Assembly (NCBI GenBank): GCA_963971425.1 | Contig: OZ020520.1 | Coordinates: 23,950,754-24,014,753 of the forward strand | From: Bryoerythrophyllum caledonicum | Lineage: Eukaryota; Streptophyta; Bryopsida; Pottiales; Pottiaceae | DNA length: 64,000 nt | Direction of reading: 5' to 3' | In this document: positions 11,260 to 22,953 of the stretch, piece after piece | Layout of the letters: the number at the start of each line of letters is the position of its first letter | Position numbering within the stretch: the stretch's first letter is position 1 | Made by a program: the position numbers and the translations under genes | The notes under the pieces: generated by a model | What the model saw: only the letters and a program-made list of their open reading frames with translations | Databases searched by the model: none | What the model was told of the DNA's origin: nothing

Positions 11260-13303
11260 ATGATGATTGGCCCCTCAGCTGCCCAACTTGCCCAGCCCCG
11301 GAACCTCCACGTCTAAGGCGACAGTTACGGAAAGAACGGTCACCCCAAACCACGGTAAATCAAGCAGTGTGGCATGTCAGAGGCGCGTTCCGCCCAGAAC
11401 AGCCCCTCTCTCCACCAACAAAGTCACCCCAACGACACATTCCCCTCCGGAACGGGCCTCCAACCCCAGAGGGCGACTGTTCCGACCAGAACCCAGTCCC
11501 CACTCACGACCATTATCTCGCCACCGAGGACGCATTCCAGCCGGGAACGCGATCATTATCTACTCCGTGCGCATACCCGCACCTACCCGGGTACCCTCCG
11601 GGCATCTCCGGGCCTCAACGCGCGAACTCAGTCCTTTGGTGCCCCTTCTGAGGCGAGGCCAGCATTGTGTAGTGTGCGAGAGAGGGGGAGCAGAAGCGCT
11701 CACTCCTGCGCCGATTGCTGCAAGCACGAGCTTGCGCGGACAATCGCATCGCGTAGCCCGCCTCCGGAGCTCTCTTAAGAGATTTTTTTGACCGCGTGAA
11801 GTGAGAATCCCAGCCCGGGAGGCTCCCTTGAGTGGCCGCCTTGAGTCTGTTGCGTCGTGAAGAAGATTTTCCTCCAAGAGAAGATCCTGGAGCGCGTGTT
11901 GCGTAGATTATTTTATCGGAGGCGCAGCGAGTGTTGGTTAGTTGTGGTGTTTTTGGTTTTGTTTTGTTTGATTTTTCTGTTGTTTCTGGTGGTGGTTGTG
12001 GGTTGTGGTTGTTGTTGTTGTCGTTGTTTTCATTAGGAAGAGTGTTGTGTTGTTTTGAGTCGATTGAGAGTGGACATCTTATCTGGTGGACGGATCCGTA
12101 TTTTATTTTTTTTGGTTTGGGTTGCGTTTTTTTCTGGGTTGTTGAGGTGTTTGACTTGAAGAAATTCCTCATTCAAGGATCGTCATTTGTGTTTTAGAGG
12201 TTAAGAAATCCGAGTCGCATCGTTGGTTTTTGGAGCTCAGTCGGTTCTTCTTGAATATAGTTAGGCACAACTTCGCGAGTTGACTTGAGCCTTATCTTAA
12301 GTGCGTCGCAAGTTTGTCTCATTGCTGTGTAGATTTTTCCTTCTTCTTCTTCTTCAATCCCCGGATTACCATTATTTTGTCCACGATCCTTGTTTAAGTC
12401 TTTTTTATCCTCAGGCTTTCTCCTCGGCTCCGACATTACTCTCCCTGCATTGGCGCACCTTAGCTTGGAACGATTCAAGAGCCGTTAGTGATCCCTCGAA
12501 TGGTGACGGGCGACCGGACCACGCTGCAAATACTGGTTTTCTTCCAGAGTTATCTACTTCGGACCCACAATTTCTGGGTTCACGACACCGGCCGGGAGTG
12601 CATTTTCTGTGTCTTAACAAGAAGAGTCTCAGCGGAGCAATTTTTGTAGACGTTTCCCCGATAGCTTCAGTCGAGGAACCTTTAGACTTCTATCGACAGC
12701 CTTTTTCTGGTTTACATTCCAGCTCAGTAGAACAGAGCATTTTTTTTGCCCTTGGTCAATCACCGGAACTAGCTGCGATTAGGGCGATGGCGTATGCGAC
12801 TTCCCTGCGGCGCGTCAAACCACTCGTCTTCAGTCGGACCTGCTAATCCACCACCCACAGCAACAACCGCGTTCTCCTGAAGCATCTCGGCAAATTACTC
12901 CTTCCAGCATCTGTGCCATAGTCAATCCAGGTACGAATATTCCCGCAGTCACTTTTCACTCTTAGGTCTCTCATTTCATGTCATGGTAACGTGATGAATT
13001 AGGCAGTGTAGCGTCAAATGAAGTTGTCATTGATAAGCAGTGTAATCCATGTCACTGATATGCAGATCGAGTTATCACTGATATGCACTCCAATTCACAT
13101 TCACTTCTCACTCATAGGAATCGTGACCCACATTCAGTTCTCACTGACACATAGACAGTGTCATTCACATCAAGTTCTCGCCGCGAATCAGTGCAATTTC
13201 ATGATGATTCACATCCACTTGCAGTTGTGATTGAGCTCAAGGTTTCTCGCCGATTAATGCACTGTAATCCGTATTCATTTGTCACTGACAAGCAGCGTGA
13301 TTC
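11260..13303 (+). promoter_or_regulatory. GC-rich promoter and leader region upstream of the AT-hook gene
   Basis: Composition is GC-rich from about 11260 to 11900. Open frames there appear in several frames at once on both strands, as expected of GC-rich non-coding DNA. A 12301-12846 frame (181 codons) has no ATG near its beginning, so I do not call it a gene. A splice-donor-like AG|GTACGA lies near 12929, and an acceptor-like cag sits directly before the second ATG of the AT-hook gene at 13313, so a spliced 5' leader is plausible. Positions 13010-13300 hold a degenerate repeat of tcactga / cagtgnaat words. Confidence 0.35.
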
Positions 13304-13738
13304 ATGACGCAGATGGGACGAGCAAAGGTGGTGTGCAAGAAGGTGACGAATGGGCGACCCGCGGAGTCCAAGGAAGCCGCCGTCGCAGCCAGCAGCGCGT
13401 CGAGCCCCGCGCCCGCGCTGCCGAAGAAGCGGGGCCGCCCCCGGAAAGTCCCAAAGGAAGAGGTCCTGCCCGCGCCCGTGGTGGAGCCGCCCGAGAACAA
13501 GAAGCCGGACGCGCTCAGCAACGACATCTCGCAGCTGTCGGTGTCGGACTCCGGGAAGAAGCGCAGCCGCACCAGCAACGGTCACGGCGACGACTCGTCC
13601 GCCGAGGTGGTCAAGACCGATGACAGCAACCTCCACGACGAGCCCGCCATGAAGCCCACCGTCATCACGCGGCGCCAGGGCAGCCGCCGCAAGAGCGAGC
13701 CCCGCCGTGCCGCCGGCGCCTTCATGGACAGCAACTAA
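13304..13738 (+). CDS. Small AT-hook DNA-binding protein
   Basis: The 144-residue product is basic, disordered and Ala/Pro/Ser-rich. One clear AT-hook lies at residues 41-50 (KKRGRPRKVP), with the GRP core that binds the minor groove of AT-rich DNA. A second basic patch (TRRQGSRRKSEPRRA) is near the C-terminus, so a nuclear, chromatin-associated role is likely. Two in-frame ATGs exist, at 13304 and 13313. An intron acceptor-like cag directly precedes the second, so translation may start there (MGRAKVV...). Codon use is strongly GC-biased, unlike the surrounding DNA, which supports real coding. I do not recognise a named family beyond the AT-hook. Transcription from the GC-rich leader upstream is inferred. 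Confidence 0.75.
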   Translation: MTQMGRAKVVCKKVTNGRPAESKEAAVAASSASSPAPALPKKRGRPRKVPKEEVLPAPVVEPPENKKPDALSNDISQLSVSDSGKKRSRTSNGHGDDSSAEVVKTDDSNLHDEPAMKPTVITRRQGSRRKSEPRRAAGAFMDSN

Positions 13739-16700
13739 ACCCCATCCTCCCATCTCCATCTCTATGTTTTTTGCAGTTTTGTTGTCATTCTTCCCATGGT
13801 TTTACTAGGGTTTAAGGGTTTCATACTATCAACTTGCCAACCCTAAATCAAGAGGATTTACATTTTACAACAGTGTGTGTTGAGGATTTCATTCTAGCTT
13901 AGAGTTCAGTTCTGAGACCGTCACTCACGAGGACATGTTCACAACGGTTTTTTTTTCCCATGAGCACCTCAGTAGCCACCGGGTATCACGGCGGTATCCA
14001 CCGGGTATTCCAGGGTATCAGAATAGTGTCACCTAGATATCAGTCCACATTCCTTGTGTTGATACTGCATCTTCTAGATGCTGTGGGTACAATCAACAGA
14101 GTTTTGGGAGTTTTTTTTGGAGAGATCATCAAAAAGTAATAAATTTATTGTTTATATCTACTGGTTGTTTTTTTTAATGGTTATTGTTGATTGTATGCTT
14201 GAGATGCGACTTGTTTAGTGATTTCACAATCGTTTGTCTGATTTTCTGGTGGTCTATTGTGTGTGCACGGAGTTTTTTTTTTTCTCTCTCGCGCAGGTGA
14301 TACCTTTTGGGATGTGATGGTGACAATCAGTCTCATGGTATTTTGTAGTTATTTTACTGTTGGTTGTGGTGCCGTCAGACGAGGATGAATGGTCATGGGC
14401 AGGGCAGCCTTTAATACTTAACTCACTGGGAGGCATCTAAGCTTGTAGCCGACCAAACAGTCGCTGGAGTTTAATAGTGGGTAACTTCCGAGCCAGGTCC
14501 ACTGAGTTTCATGTACTTCGGCATTGAAGCAGCATGGGTGTTTGTGCTGTACCAAAATCTAGTGAACGAGAACAAGTTACAACCAATTTGCATCTATGGA
14601 TGCTATGCTTGAGTCCGGAATTCAATTGCACTTGTCGTATATCAGATCCTTTTACTTCAAGTGTGTTTTTGGGGCCAAATTTCAACAGTGGCATGGGAAC
14701 CGCACTGGATGGTGCACTAGATTCCGACCAACAAGAATGGCGGAGGGCCTAGATGATGTGGGCCTCCATACGAACTCGAGGAAGTAGTTTGGCAAACACT
14801 AATAGACATGAGTAACATGGGTCTTCTTTTCCAGGAGCATTATGCAGTACAGTGATCAAGTTCAATTGCACATTCTTGTTGGTCGGAATCTAGATGGTAC
14901 TTGGGCTCGGTATTAGTAAGCCCACTATTCATTCTATGCATGTCCTGCATTTCATGGATGTACGTACTGTACATTATAGTATGGCTGATGGAACTGTAGC
15001 ATTCTCCGTCAAAAGGGGGCATATTGCTTGTAGGATAAGCCCTCTTTTTGTGCACGTTTATTCTATAAAGAGAAACAGATTGGTACAGTGAAAATGATAT
15101 TACTGTCACCCATAGGGTGAGTATTCACTAAAGGCTATACATTTTGTACTTTGACCAACTAATAAATAGTCATACAGGATAATATCTGAAAATAAATTTT
15201 GTAAAGAACATCCATCCAGAGTAAAGAGTTGGAAAAATTAGTTCAGGTGACAGTAATTATCGTTTTTGGAGTAGTAATTTTTATTTTATTTTTCATGAAA
15301 TGGTGTTGTGGATGAAATTTTTACCCCCTCCCTATCACATGTGGGTTTATTGATGAGCCACTTTTTTTTTAAATTTTTTTTTTGCACACACAAGTCACTA
15401 TATTGGCTACTTGTGGCAGTTCCATGAAGTAGAAAACCGGTATTGAACTTGCATCCACTTCATTCTTTGGGTATCTCCCACTATTATTTGGGTAGTTTAG
15501 GGTCATCTCGGACGGATCAATCATCCCACTCTCAACATTTGAATTAAACGTGTCCAAGGATTGGTTCTACACCACTTGAAGTAGACACATATGCATGAAT
15601 TTTGATGAATTTTCATCTACTGTCTACTGGATTGAATATGAAAATGTTTCAAAACTTCTACGAGTAACTATATATGTTATACACATAACCAAGGAGATCA
15701 ACATTCTCAAAAACACAAAACATTCTCTTAAAGACACATAATTTAGACCATAATGATTTTCCATGTGTAAGAAATACTACATCGTATTGGTCACATTACA
15801 TTTGTAGGTATCATTGTATTTGAGTGTATTTGGTGTATTTTGAAATGTATGAGGAGGTATCCCAAGAGTTTCACAACTCCAATCATGATCCAATTTTGGA
15901 AAAATGTACGTACAATGTGAGTACAAATCTAGTTCCTCGCGGATTTCATGCGAATTGAAAAGAAAAAACACATTGAACATGCACCAAAAAGTGGTGGCAG
16001 GGTCACTGAAGGGTTAAGATGCTAGCACACATTCTGTCCATTATTTCAACTTTAACACTGTCTAGCCTCCACGTCCCCACACATGCTTTGTGCTTGTAAC
16101 TGTGGACTTCTTTTGCATGGTCTTACTTCATCATGTGTCCAAAGTTTTGAGGGTTTCCTGGCCTACCCTAACTTTGATTATCTGAAATTCAAATTAAATC
16201 ATTAGCATTTGTTTATTTATTTGAAAACGACATGAGTTGGAATTTGTGCCCTCAAAAATATGACATGCACAGTAACCCGTAAAGGACCACGACTTTGTTC
16301 ATGAAAGAAGAACTTCAAGACTATTGTTAAAATTTCCAATACAACATAACATGTTCAAAATGATCGCATCTCACCTCTTGATTGAGGATCTTGTCAAGTA
16401 CTATTGCTTGGGGTAGGAAAAAGGGGGGAATGTACAACTTCAAATAATCGTGTCTATTTGTGTGGAAAAACCGAAGTTCTTTTTTGCACAGTGCCCAGAA
16501 ACTTTGACTCTACTTAGCGTGAAATTCGTGAAATTCTTGCCACATAGAAAGTGTTCTTTTTGGGATAAAAGTTAATTTGATAAGTGGTATAAAAACAAAT
16601 CTCAAAATTTTCGGATTATCTTGATATACAACCCATCCTCCACAAAAATACCTACTACGAGTCGAATAAAGCTTTCATCAAATGTCAAAGTTAAAAAACA

Positions 16701-17220
16701 ATTACATTAACATGAGCTTTTAATAGTGCCCATCTATAGTAAATTGTTGGAAGAGCCCCCAACTTATCTACAAAAAGAGGCCAACCCCCAAAAGTGCAAC
16801 CGGCTGACGTGTCGGATTCAGGATCAACTAGAATAACCAAAAGGTCACCCACTACAGACAAAAGTTTAACCTCCTCCTCCCATTGGCCGAGAGGGTGTCA
16901 GTTTCGGACCATCATTTAAATGTTTTCAGGCGGGACACGGGCACCGGTGTCACCGAGCGTATGGATAGGGTACCTAATCCCGCGGTTAAGAAGAACATCA
17001 CACCGAAAGCCGTCAAAGATCTCTAAATCCCGTACACTCCGTGGTTCAAAAAATGTACCCATGGTGTAGATAATCTTCTCCGTGAGTTATGGATTCCGTG
17101 TCAGGGAATACGACGATAGTGGCTTTGGGGCGTGTAACGGGTTCAGGGGTTCGTAACGGGTTTAGGTGTTGTTCTTTGTACGGTTTGGATTTTTCTAGCA
17201 GAAATGTTCTTGTGCGCTAG
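13739..17220. other. Spacer; 3' region of the AT-hook gene then no recognised gene
   Basis: Positions 13739-14300 are probably 3' untranslated and downstream sequence. After that no coding region is convincing. A perfect 22-bp inverted repeat (14717-14738 and 14872-14893) is the only structured feature I found. Telobox-like words lie at about 13806-13820. Confidence 0.45.
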
Positions 17221-17356
17221 ATCGTGACGGCTTTAGGGTTTATGACAGTTCTGGGTTCTCGTCTCCAAATCACGGACTTGTTTTTGGAAGTGAACTTCCG
17301 TGTCGAGGTTTTGTTGTTGTTGTTGTTGTTGTTGTTGTTGCGAGGGTTCTGTGGCG

Positions 17357-18654
17357 ATGGCGGCGGCGGCGGCGGTGGCGTGCGCGGGGCCCGTAGGGGT
17401 TGGTTTTCCGTCTGGGAGTAGCTGCAGTGTGAGTGCTTCGCGGAGCGTGGCGTTCCGGGGCGCGGCAGTGCCCGTGAAGTCCCTTAGGTTCTGCAGGAGG
17501 AAGGGGGTTGAGGATTTGCAGAGGGGGATGGGGAGGTTGAGTGTGAAGGCGTCGGCGGAGGACGACGGCACGGATGATGTGGTCTTGAACAAGCCCGAGG
17601 GATCCGGCAAGAAGGTAATGGCGATCGCGGGGGTTTGGAAGAGTTTTGTTTCCAAGTGCGTCGCAGCAGCGTCGTCAGTATTATTTGGTCTGTAATATCT
17701 TTCGTGATTGACAGGAGAGGTCAGGGGTTTTAGCATGGTTTTAGCGTCGGCGGAAGAAATTTGTGTTTGTGTTATTCCAGGCCTTCAGAATTCTTTTATG
17801 CGGAACACGTGTTTTATGAGCATTTAGGCCACTTTTTCCATTCATTTCTGAGAGGTGGCTTTTGTGCTACGAAGCAAACCGTTTGGGCAGAAGTTGCAGA
17901 GGAATGGCAAGAAGCTCTTTGGCTCCTGAAACTGTGTAGCTTTGTCAGGGACCGTTGAGGACTTCGATATGAACTAATTCTTCAGGTTGTATATGCTAGG
18001 GTTTAGGGTTTAGGTTGCAATTAGGCTACTTTTATGAGCAATTAGGCCACTTTTCCCATTCATTTCTGAGAGGTGACTTTTCTACTACGAAGCATACCGT
18101 TTAGGCAAATGCTGCAGAGGAATGGCAAGAAGCTTTTTGGCTCTTGAAACTGTGTAGGTTTGTCAGAGAGCGTTGAGGACCTTGATATGAGCTAAATCTT
18201 CAGATTGTATATGCTAGGGTTTAGGGTTTAGGTTGCATTTGGCCAGGTGAATTATCTACATGAGAAGCCTAGTTCCAGCTATCCGGCCATTTTTTAAAGA
18301 CTTTATGTCATGGTTATTATCTGCTGAAAATGCCTGTTCATACTCACATTAGAATACTGACATTGCCTGAATTTGCAGAAGAAACTTGTAATAGCGCCTC
18401 CGAAGAAGCAGAGGGTGTTGCTGAGATTCCTGTGGTTGGAGAAGAACATCGGCATTGCTCTTGACCAGGTTGTGCCAGGCCACGGAACCATTCCCCTCAG
18501 CCCCTACTTCTTCTGGCCACGCAAGGACGCATGGGAGCAACTCAAGGCGCAGCTGGACAGCAAGGGCTGGATCTCCAGGAAGAGGACCATCATCCTGCTC
18601 AACCAAGCCACCGATATCATCAACTTGTGGCAGCAAAACGCTGCCAATCTTTAG
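17357..18654 (+). CDS. PSRP3: Plastid-specific 30S ribosomal protein 3 (PSRP-3, Ycf65 family), two exons
   Basis: Exon 1 (17357-17614) and exon 2 (18379-18654) join in frame across a GT-AG intron (donor gtaatg at 17615, acceptor ttgcag ending 18378) to give 177 residues. Residues 1 to about 65 are Ala/Ser/Arg-rich with few acids, like a chloroplast transit peptide. Exon 2 carries the Ycf65 domain: [20 protein letters not shown], then [18 protein letters not shown], then a C-terminal helix ending in [16 protein letters not shown]-3 is a component of the small subunit of the chloroplast ribosome, descended from the cyanobacterial Ycf65 protein and encoded in plastid DNA in some algae. Upstream in-frame codons lie in a TTG/TGT microsatellite and lack ATG, so I start at 17357. 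A telobox-like ttagggttt lies at 17233-17241. Confidence 0.93.
17817..18241 (+). repeat. Tandem duplication of about 218 bp inside the PSRP-3 intron
   Basis: Two diverged copies (about 17817-18023 and 18035-18241) share blocks such as 'ttcatttctgagaggtg', 'gcagaggaatggcaagaagc' and 'tatatgctagggtttaggg'. The offset is 218 bp. Each copy ends in a telobox-like tagggtttagggtttagg. The lengthened intron does not affect the reading frame. Confidence 0.9.
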
Positions 18655-20253
18655 TAAGAGGTGTTGTATCATTTAAACTAGTTTGCACCGTCATCTACTG
18701 TGAATTTACTCATTCAGATTCTGCTCCTACTTTTCTCTCCTATGTCACTCTGATTGCTTCTTCGTCTCTTTAACCCTGAAACGTCATAACGGGCCCACTG
18801 GTGGCCACAGTATTCTACATCTATGGTGTTGTATCTGAACATGATAAGGTTCAGATATTGAAATGACCTCTGAATGAAAGATGTTAGTTGAAGAATCTTC
18901 AATCCAAAGGTGTAAGTCTTGCTAAACTTTGATACGTTCTTTGTAGTTCATAGAGTAAAATACGGTACCTGACTGACGTTTAAGGGTTTGAATTTTCCCA
19001 ACAGTTGTATTCTGGAAGGAATGGGAGATTCAAAATGCATGCCTATTAGATTTCAAGTTGAGTAAGCAATCTATGGGTTTAAATGATGGAATTCCACCGG
19101 AGCTGTCTACTCATGATGCATTAGTGTGCACTGAACTTTGAAGAATTGGTTTATTTACTGCTCTAAAGTTTGGAGTCAAGGTTTCCAGCACCGATCTGAA
19201 GATGCCGTCCTTAATGATATGTCGATTGCTGCGGTCTGGGTACTTGTTGTTCTTAATGATATGTTGATTGCCGTTCTTAATGATATGTGATTGCTGCGGT
19301 CTGTTTGGCAGAAATGGATACTTGTCGTCCACTCTTTGGCAGCTCTCCTTTGCCGTGGATGGGACAGATTTTATGTGGGATATTTTGTCATGGGTACCAC
19401 ACTCTTCACTGTCATTTTGTTTTGTACCTAATGCTTTTTCAAAAAGAAGCCAGAACTCGCACAAACGTCACCAGCCTAAATGCCCAAAATTGGTTGACCA
19501 GCTCAAACCTCATAGCCAGCGTCACCCAAAATTAGGTTAATAAAACAGACCAATCCAGACAAAACAGAAATTTCCAAGGATAACCCTAAAGAATACCAGT
19601 CAGAACCCAATATCTTCCTCCTTTACACCACACACGTACAGCGCAACAAATACCAATTAAAAACGACTATAGTTTATAACTTAGTGAGGAAGAAAAGTGA
19701 TACTAAATATCCGCCCAGAATAAAGTTAGTGTCATGTGAGACAAGGTTGGAAGGTCAACACTTTAAGTGACACATGTCTGTTCACAACTAAATTTAGTAA
19801 GACTTGGTCAGATTTTTGCCGAATAGAGAGTAGTTTGGGAATTTGTGTCACACGCACTGTTAGGGGTTAGGGTTTAGGGTTTCGAAATTTAGTTGGTTCC
19901 GGAGGTTTGCGTCTTTCAATTTTACAAAAAACAAAAGCCATGTCTGAGTCCCACTAAAATTCGCGAAAACTGTGGACGTGCAGTGCTTCATAGTGTGTGC
20001 GTCCAGATCAAAGTTAAGGATTCCCACATCAAACATAGAACCAAAACATCTCCAGAGAGATTCAAGGACCCAAATTTTGTCGGCAACATATGGTAACCCT
20101 CTGCTTGAGTGGAATTTGTTTCTAATATACAGTGAGATCGCTCTCTACTTTGATTCTATACACTTAGACAACCAGATTTGACAGAGAATGAGCCACCAAA
20201 AACAGTGGTTCATTTCAAAGATGGAGTCTAGGAATTTCAGCGGCGAAATTAGG
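18655..20253. other. Spacer between the PSRP-3 and calmodulin-like genes
   Basis: This holds the 3' ends of two convergent genes and no recognised gene. Short repeats of 'cttaatgatatgt(c/t)gattg' occur at about 19210-19300, and a telomere-like ttagggtttagggtttcg at about 19866-19883. Confidence 0.5.
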
Positions 20254-20811
20254 TCAGTATACGCAACTAGTGCCGCTCATGAGCATCTCGAATTCTCTGA
20301 AGTTAACCATCTGATCGCCGTCGTTGTCCACGAACTGAATCATGCAGCGGCAATCCTCCAGCGACACCTTCTCGTCGCCGAACCCGACCAGCACGCGGTA
20401 CAGCTCCTCCGCGGAGATGAGCCCGTCGCGGTCGACGTCGAACACGTTGAACGCCGACACCATGGCGTCGCGCATGCCCGACTGCACGTTGTCCGCGAGG
20501 TCCAGGTCCTGCATCGGGGTGCCGGCGCACTCCGTGATCGCGCGCGCGTTCAAGTCGATGAACTCCTGCAGGTCGATGTACCCGTCCCCGTTCGCGTCCA
20601 CGTCCGTCATCAACCGCCCCAAGTCCGCGTCGCTCACCTTCTGCCCCAGCGACCGCACCACCGCGCCCAGCTCCTCCTTCGAAATCCGCCCGTCGCCGTT
20701 CCGGTCGAAGAACTTGAACGAGTCCGTCAGCTCCTGCACCAGCTGCGGCGGCAGGTTCAAATCGATCTGCATCGAAGACGACCTCGTCCCTGCCCTCATC
20801 CGCGACTCCAT
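20254..20811 (-). CDS. Calmodulin-like EF-hand calcium sensor
   Basis: A single-exon gene of 185 residues from the ATG at 20811. Four canonical EF-hand loops are visible: residues 36-47 (DRNGDGRISKEE), 72-83 (DANGDGYIDLQE), 125-136 (DVDRDGLISAEE) and 162-173 (DNDGDQMVNFRE). All keep the acidic positions 1, 3, 5 and the Glu at 12, so all four should bind Ca2+. The Ser/Arg-containing N-terminal extension of about 25 residues and the wide linker between the two EF pairs separate it from true calmodulin. It matches plant CML proteins, which relay cytosolic Ca2+ signals to target proteins. Codon use is strongly G/C-ending. The open frame extends two codons upstream of the ATG but without another ATG. 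Confidence 0.92.
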   Translation of the reverse strand: MESRMRAGTRSSSMQIDLNLPPQLVQELTDSFKFFDRNGDGRISKEELGAVVRSLGQKVSDADLGRLMTDVDANGDGYIDLQEFIDLNARAITECAGTPMQDLDLADNVQSGMRDAMVSAFNVFDVDRDGLISAEELYRVLVGFGDEKVSLEDCRCMIQFVDNDGDQMVNFREFEMLMSGTSCVY

Positions 20812-20944
20812 ATCCAACGCCTATTCAACCGCCAACACAAGTGCACCCAGAACTCCTGATCTAGCACCTGCAACTCCTGACCTGCTCTGCGCTTCTAGTG
20901 CTCACAACCCTGGCGTTTCTTACACAACCATGCAGACAACTCCC

Positions 20945-20954
20945 TTATATATAT
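20945..20954 (-). promoter_or_regulatory. TATA-box candidate for the calmodulin-like gene
   Basis: Read on the minus strand this is atatatataa followed by ggga, in otherwise GC-rich DNA, about 135 bases upstream of the ATG at 20811. The position suits a transcript start near 20915. Confidence 0.5.
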
Positions 20955-21410
20955 CGGACCAGCACGAGTCATGTTCGCTGAAGGTGCGGTTGCCGTCATA
21001 GCATCCCTGGCGTCACGCGCTGGGAAGTGAGTCGCCGTCGTCGAAGCTACCCAGCTGCCAGGCAAGTACTGATCCAACTTGAGGGAAGCTGGGGCGGCTG
21101 ACTTTCCCCGGTCGCCATGTCGGAGGCGACTATTCCCTCGCGCGTCGCTGCAGCGCTGGTGCAGGCACGCTCGCCGCCTCTCAATCAGTGTCGGTTGCGG
21201 GCCGAGGTGGGGCCGCGCACGCTCCCGTCCACCGATTCGCCCGGACGGTGACCTTGTAGATAGGGTGCGAGTACTGTACGCATTCGGTTGAGCGCGTCCA
21301 TGACGAGATCGTGATGCGACCCAAGCGCGTCACGCGCGTTCAACTCGTGCGATTTGACGAGTGATTCAGGGCCGCGGCCGCGCGTCGGCGTTAGTTTTAA
21401 GGTGGCCAAC

Positions 21411-21970
21411 CTATGATAGCTATAAAGCTGGGGTATTTCTGTTCCACTTCGATCTAATTACCACCCATTCACGTCCAAGTGGAGGTTTGCTATTAGTCAG
21501 GACGCCTTGCTTTTGGTTGGCACTTTTGGGGTTCCTAGTGGCCGGCACCAACTGAATATGGTACATTGATTTTGATGTTTAGTGTCATGGGCAGTAAATG
21601 ACTTGTAAATGCTGTAATTTTTCACTCTTGATGAATATTTTTACCGACCATGTTTGCTATGATCCTTCTCTTTGAGTAGTGTAGATTGTTGTGCTCTTAG
21701 TAAAAATTTATATCAAAAGTAAAAACTTACAACATTTATAAGTCATTTACCGCCCATGATACTAAGCATCAAAATCAGTGTAGTATGCTTTGAAATTTTG
21801 TACCTACTTCGTCATCGGAAAAATATTTCATCATCGGAAAAAATATGAAATCACTTGGGTTGAATTCTGTTGGCTATTATTGAAATTCTATTGTATTCTA
21901 TTGGCTATTATTGAGAATTAAATCTATTATTTTTCTGTTCTCCTCCATATATGCACATTGCTTTACATGT
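21411..21970 (+). repeat. Dispersed repeat family 2, copy 2 (interrupted)
   Basis: It matches 6040-6340 and 61580-61873 on both sides of an inserted foldback element at 21564-21781. Matching blocks include 'tggaggtttgct' near 21480 and 'atgaaatcacttgggtt' near 21845, ending with 'ccatatatgcacattgct'. Confidence 0.7.
21564..21781. mobile_element. 218-bp foldback MITE flanked by TA
   Basis: The two arms (about 21564-21622 and 21721-21781) are inverted copies of each other over nearly 60 bp with few mismatches. They begin CATTGATTTTGATG and, on the other strand, CACTGATTTTGATG. TA lies directly outside on both sides (21562-21563 and 21782-21783), fitting a Tc1/mariner-type target duplication. 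It interrupts repeat family 2, so it inserted later. Confidence 0.7.
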
Positions 21971-22031
21971 TGGTTGTGAGAGGGTTATCGTATTGTTTTT
22001 TCCTGTCAACAAGTTGAGTAGCAATCGGCTA

Positions 22032-22953
22032 TTAACCCGTAAATGCCCATAGTAAAAATGGATCTAATTTAAGAATAGTTGTATATGCCCATAGTAAAAA
22101 TGAATCTAATTTAAGAATCTATATCTTATTATTGTGAACTAGTGGATCCCCGTCCTTCCTGATGGGACAAGAGCTATTGATTGACATTTTATGAAAAAGT
22201 TATAGGGTTTTGAATTTCAAATGGAGAGAGGGGGCACGTTAGGCAACTCCAAAAACTTTTGCTAGGACACTCTATTGAATGTGAGATTTTCAATACTAGC
22301 TAATAATAGTGTTTCCTTTCATATTGTAAAAAAATCTCTTGTCTTTAGGAAAAAAACATATAAATCCAAGTCACACATTATTTTTTCACACATTATCGCA
22401 CATTGTTAGGCAAGGTACCAAAAACACTTCTTCTTTTTCACATAAAACTTTGAGATTCATCATATTTTTAAAAAAAAAATTCCACACCATTATGTGGTGC
22501 AAACCTTCTTATTGGCCATTTAGATTCTCATTCTTAAACATACTAAGTTCGCAAAAAAATATAACGCACATCGGTAGTTTTTGAACCTCCACTCCTTGCA
22601 CAATTTTTTGCACAATTGGAGTTCAAGGAACTAATATCATGCTTAACATGATGGAAATGGATTTAGACCATGTGTAGTGCAAAAATTTGACACCAAGTGA
22701 AGTCAAAGTTTGTTGATCCATGAAACGCAGGGAGGAAAGTGGACCCTTTTCTCTACTTCAAAATCTATAATGTTACAATCCGTGCGGTCGAAATTTATGA
22801 AATTTTTAATGTAAGTTTCTTAATAAGTCTTAATTGAGATCTTACGGTAAAAACTAAAAATAAAAGTTTGTTGTTTTGTCCTTACTCATTGTACTAAAAC
22901 AAGCAATTTTGAAGTGTTTTTGGTGTAAAATTGTCAAAGAAATTTAGGGTTAA
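22032..22953 (+). mobile_element. TTAA-bounded element, diverged copy
   Basis: The ends are TTAACCCGTAAA and TTTAGGGTTAA, imperfect inverted repeats bounded by TTAA. The interior from about 22180 onward aligns block by block with 4792-5746. A short duplication of 'atgcccatagtaaaaatg(g/a)atctaa' lies near the left end (22044 and 22087). Confidence 0.8.

Noticed and set aside
11232-12172. Overlapping frames of 105-185 codons in several frames
   Set aside because: GC-rich DNA gives long frames in all phases; none shows a family motif or consistent codon use.
12301-12846. 181-codon plus-strand frame upstream of the AT-hook gene
   Set aside because: No ATG near its start and no recognisable domain; more likely spliced leader sequence, although a small unknown protein cannot be excluded.
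20188-21001. Two plus-strand frames of about 220 codons over the calmodulin-like gene
   Set aside because: Antisense shadows of the EF-hand coding sequence, with His/Arg/Val-rich or Ser-rich composition and no domain.
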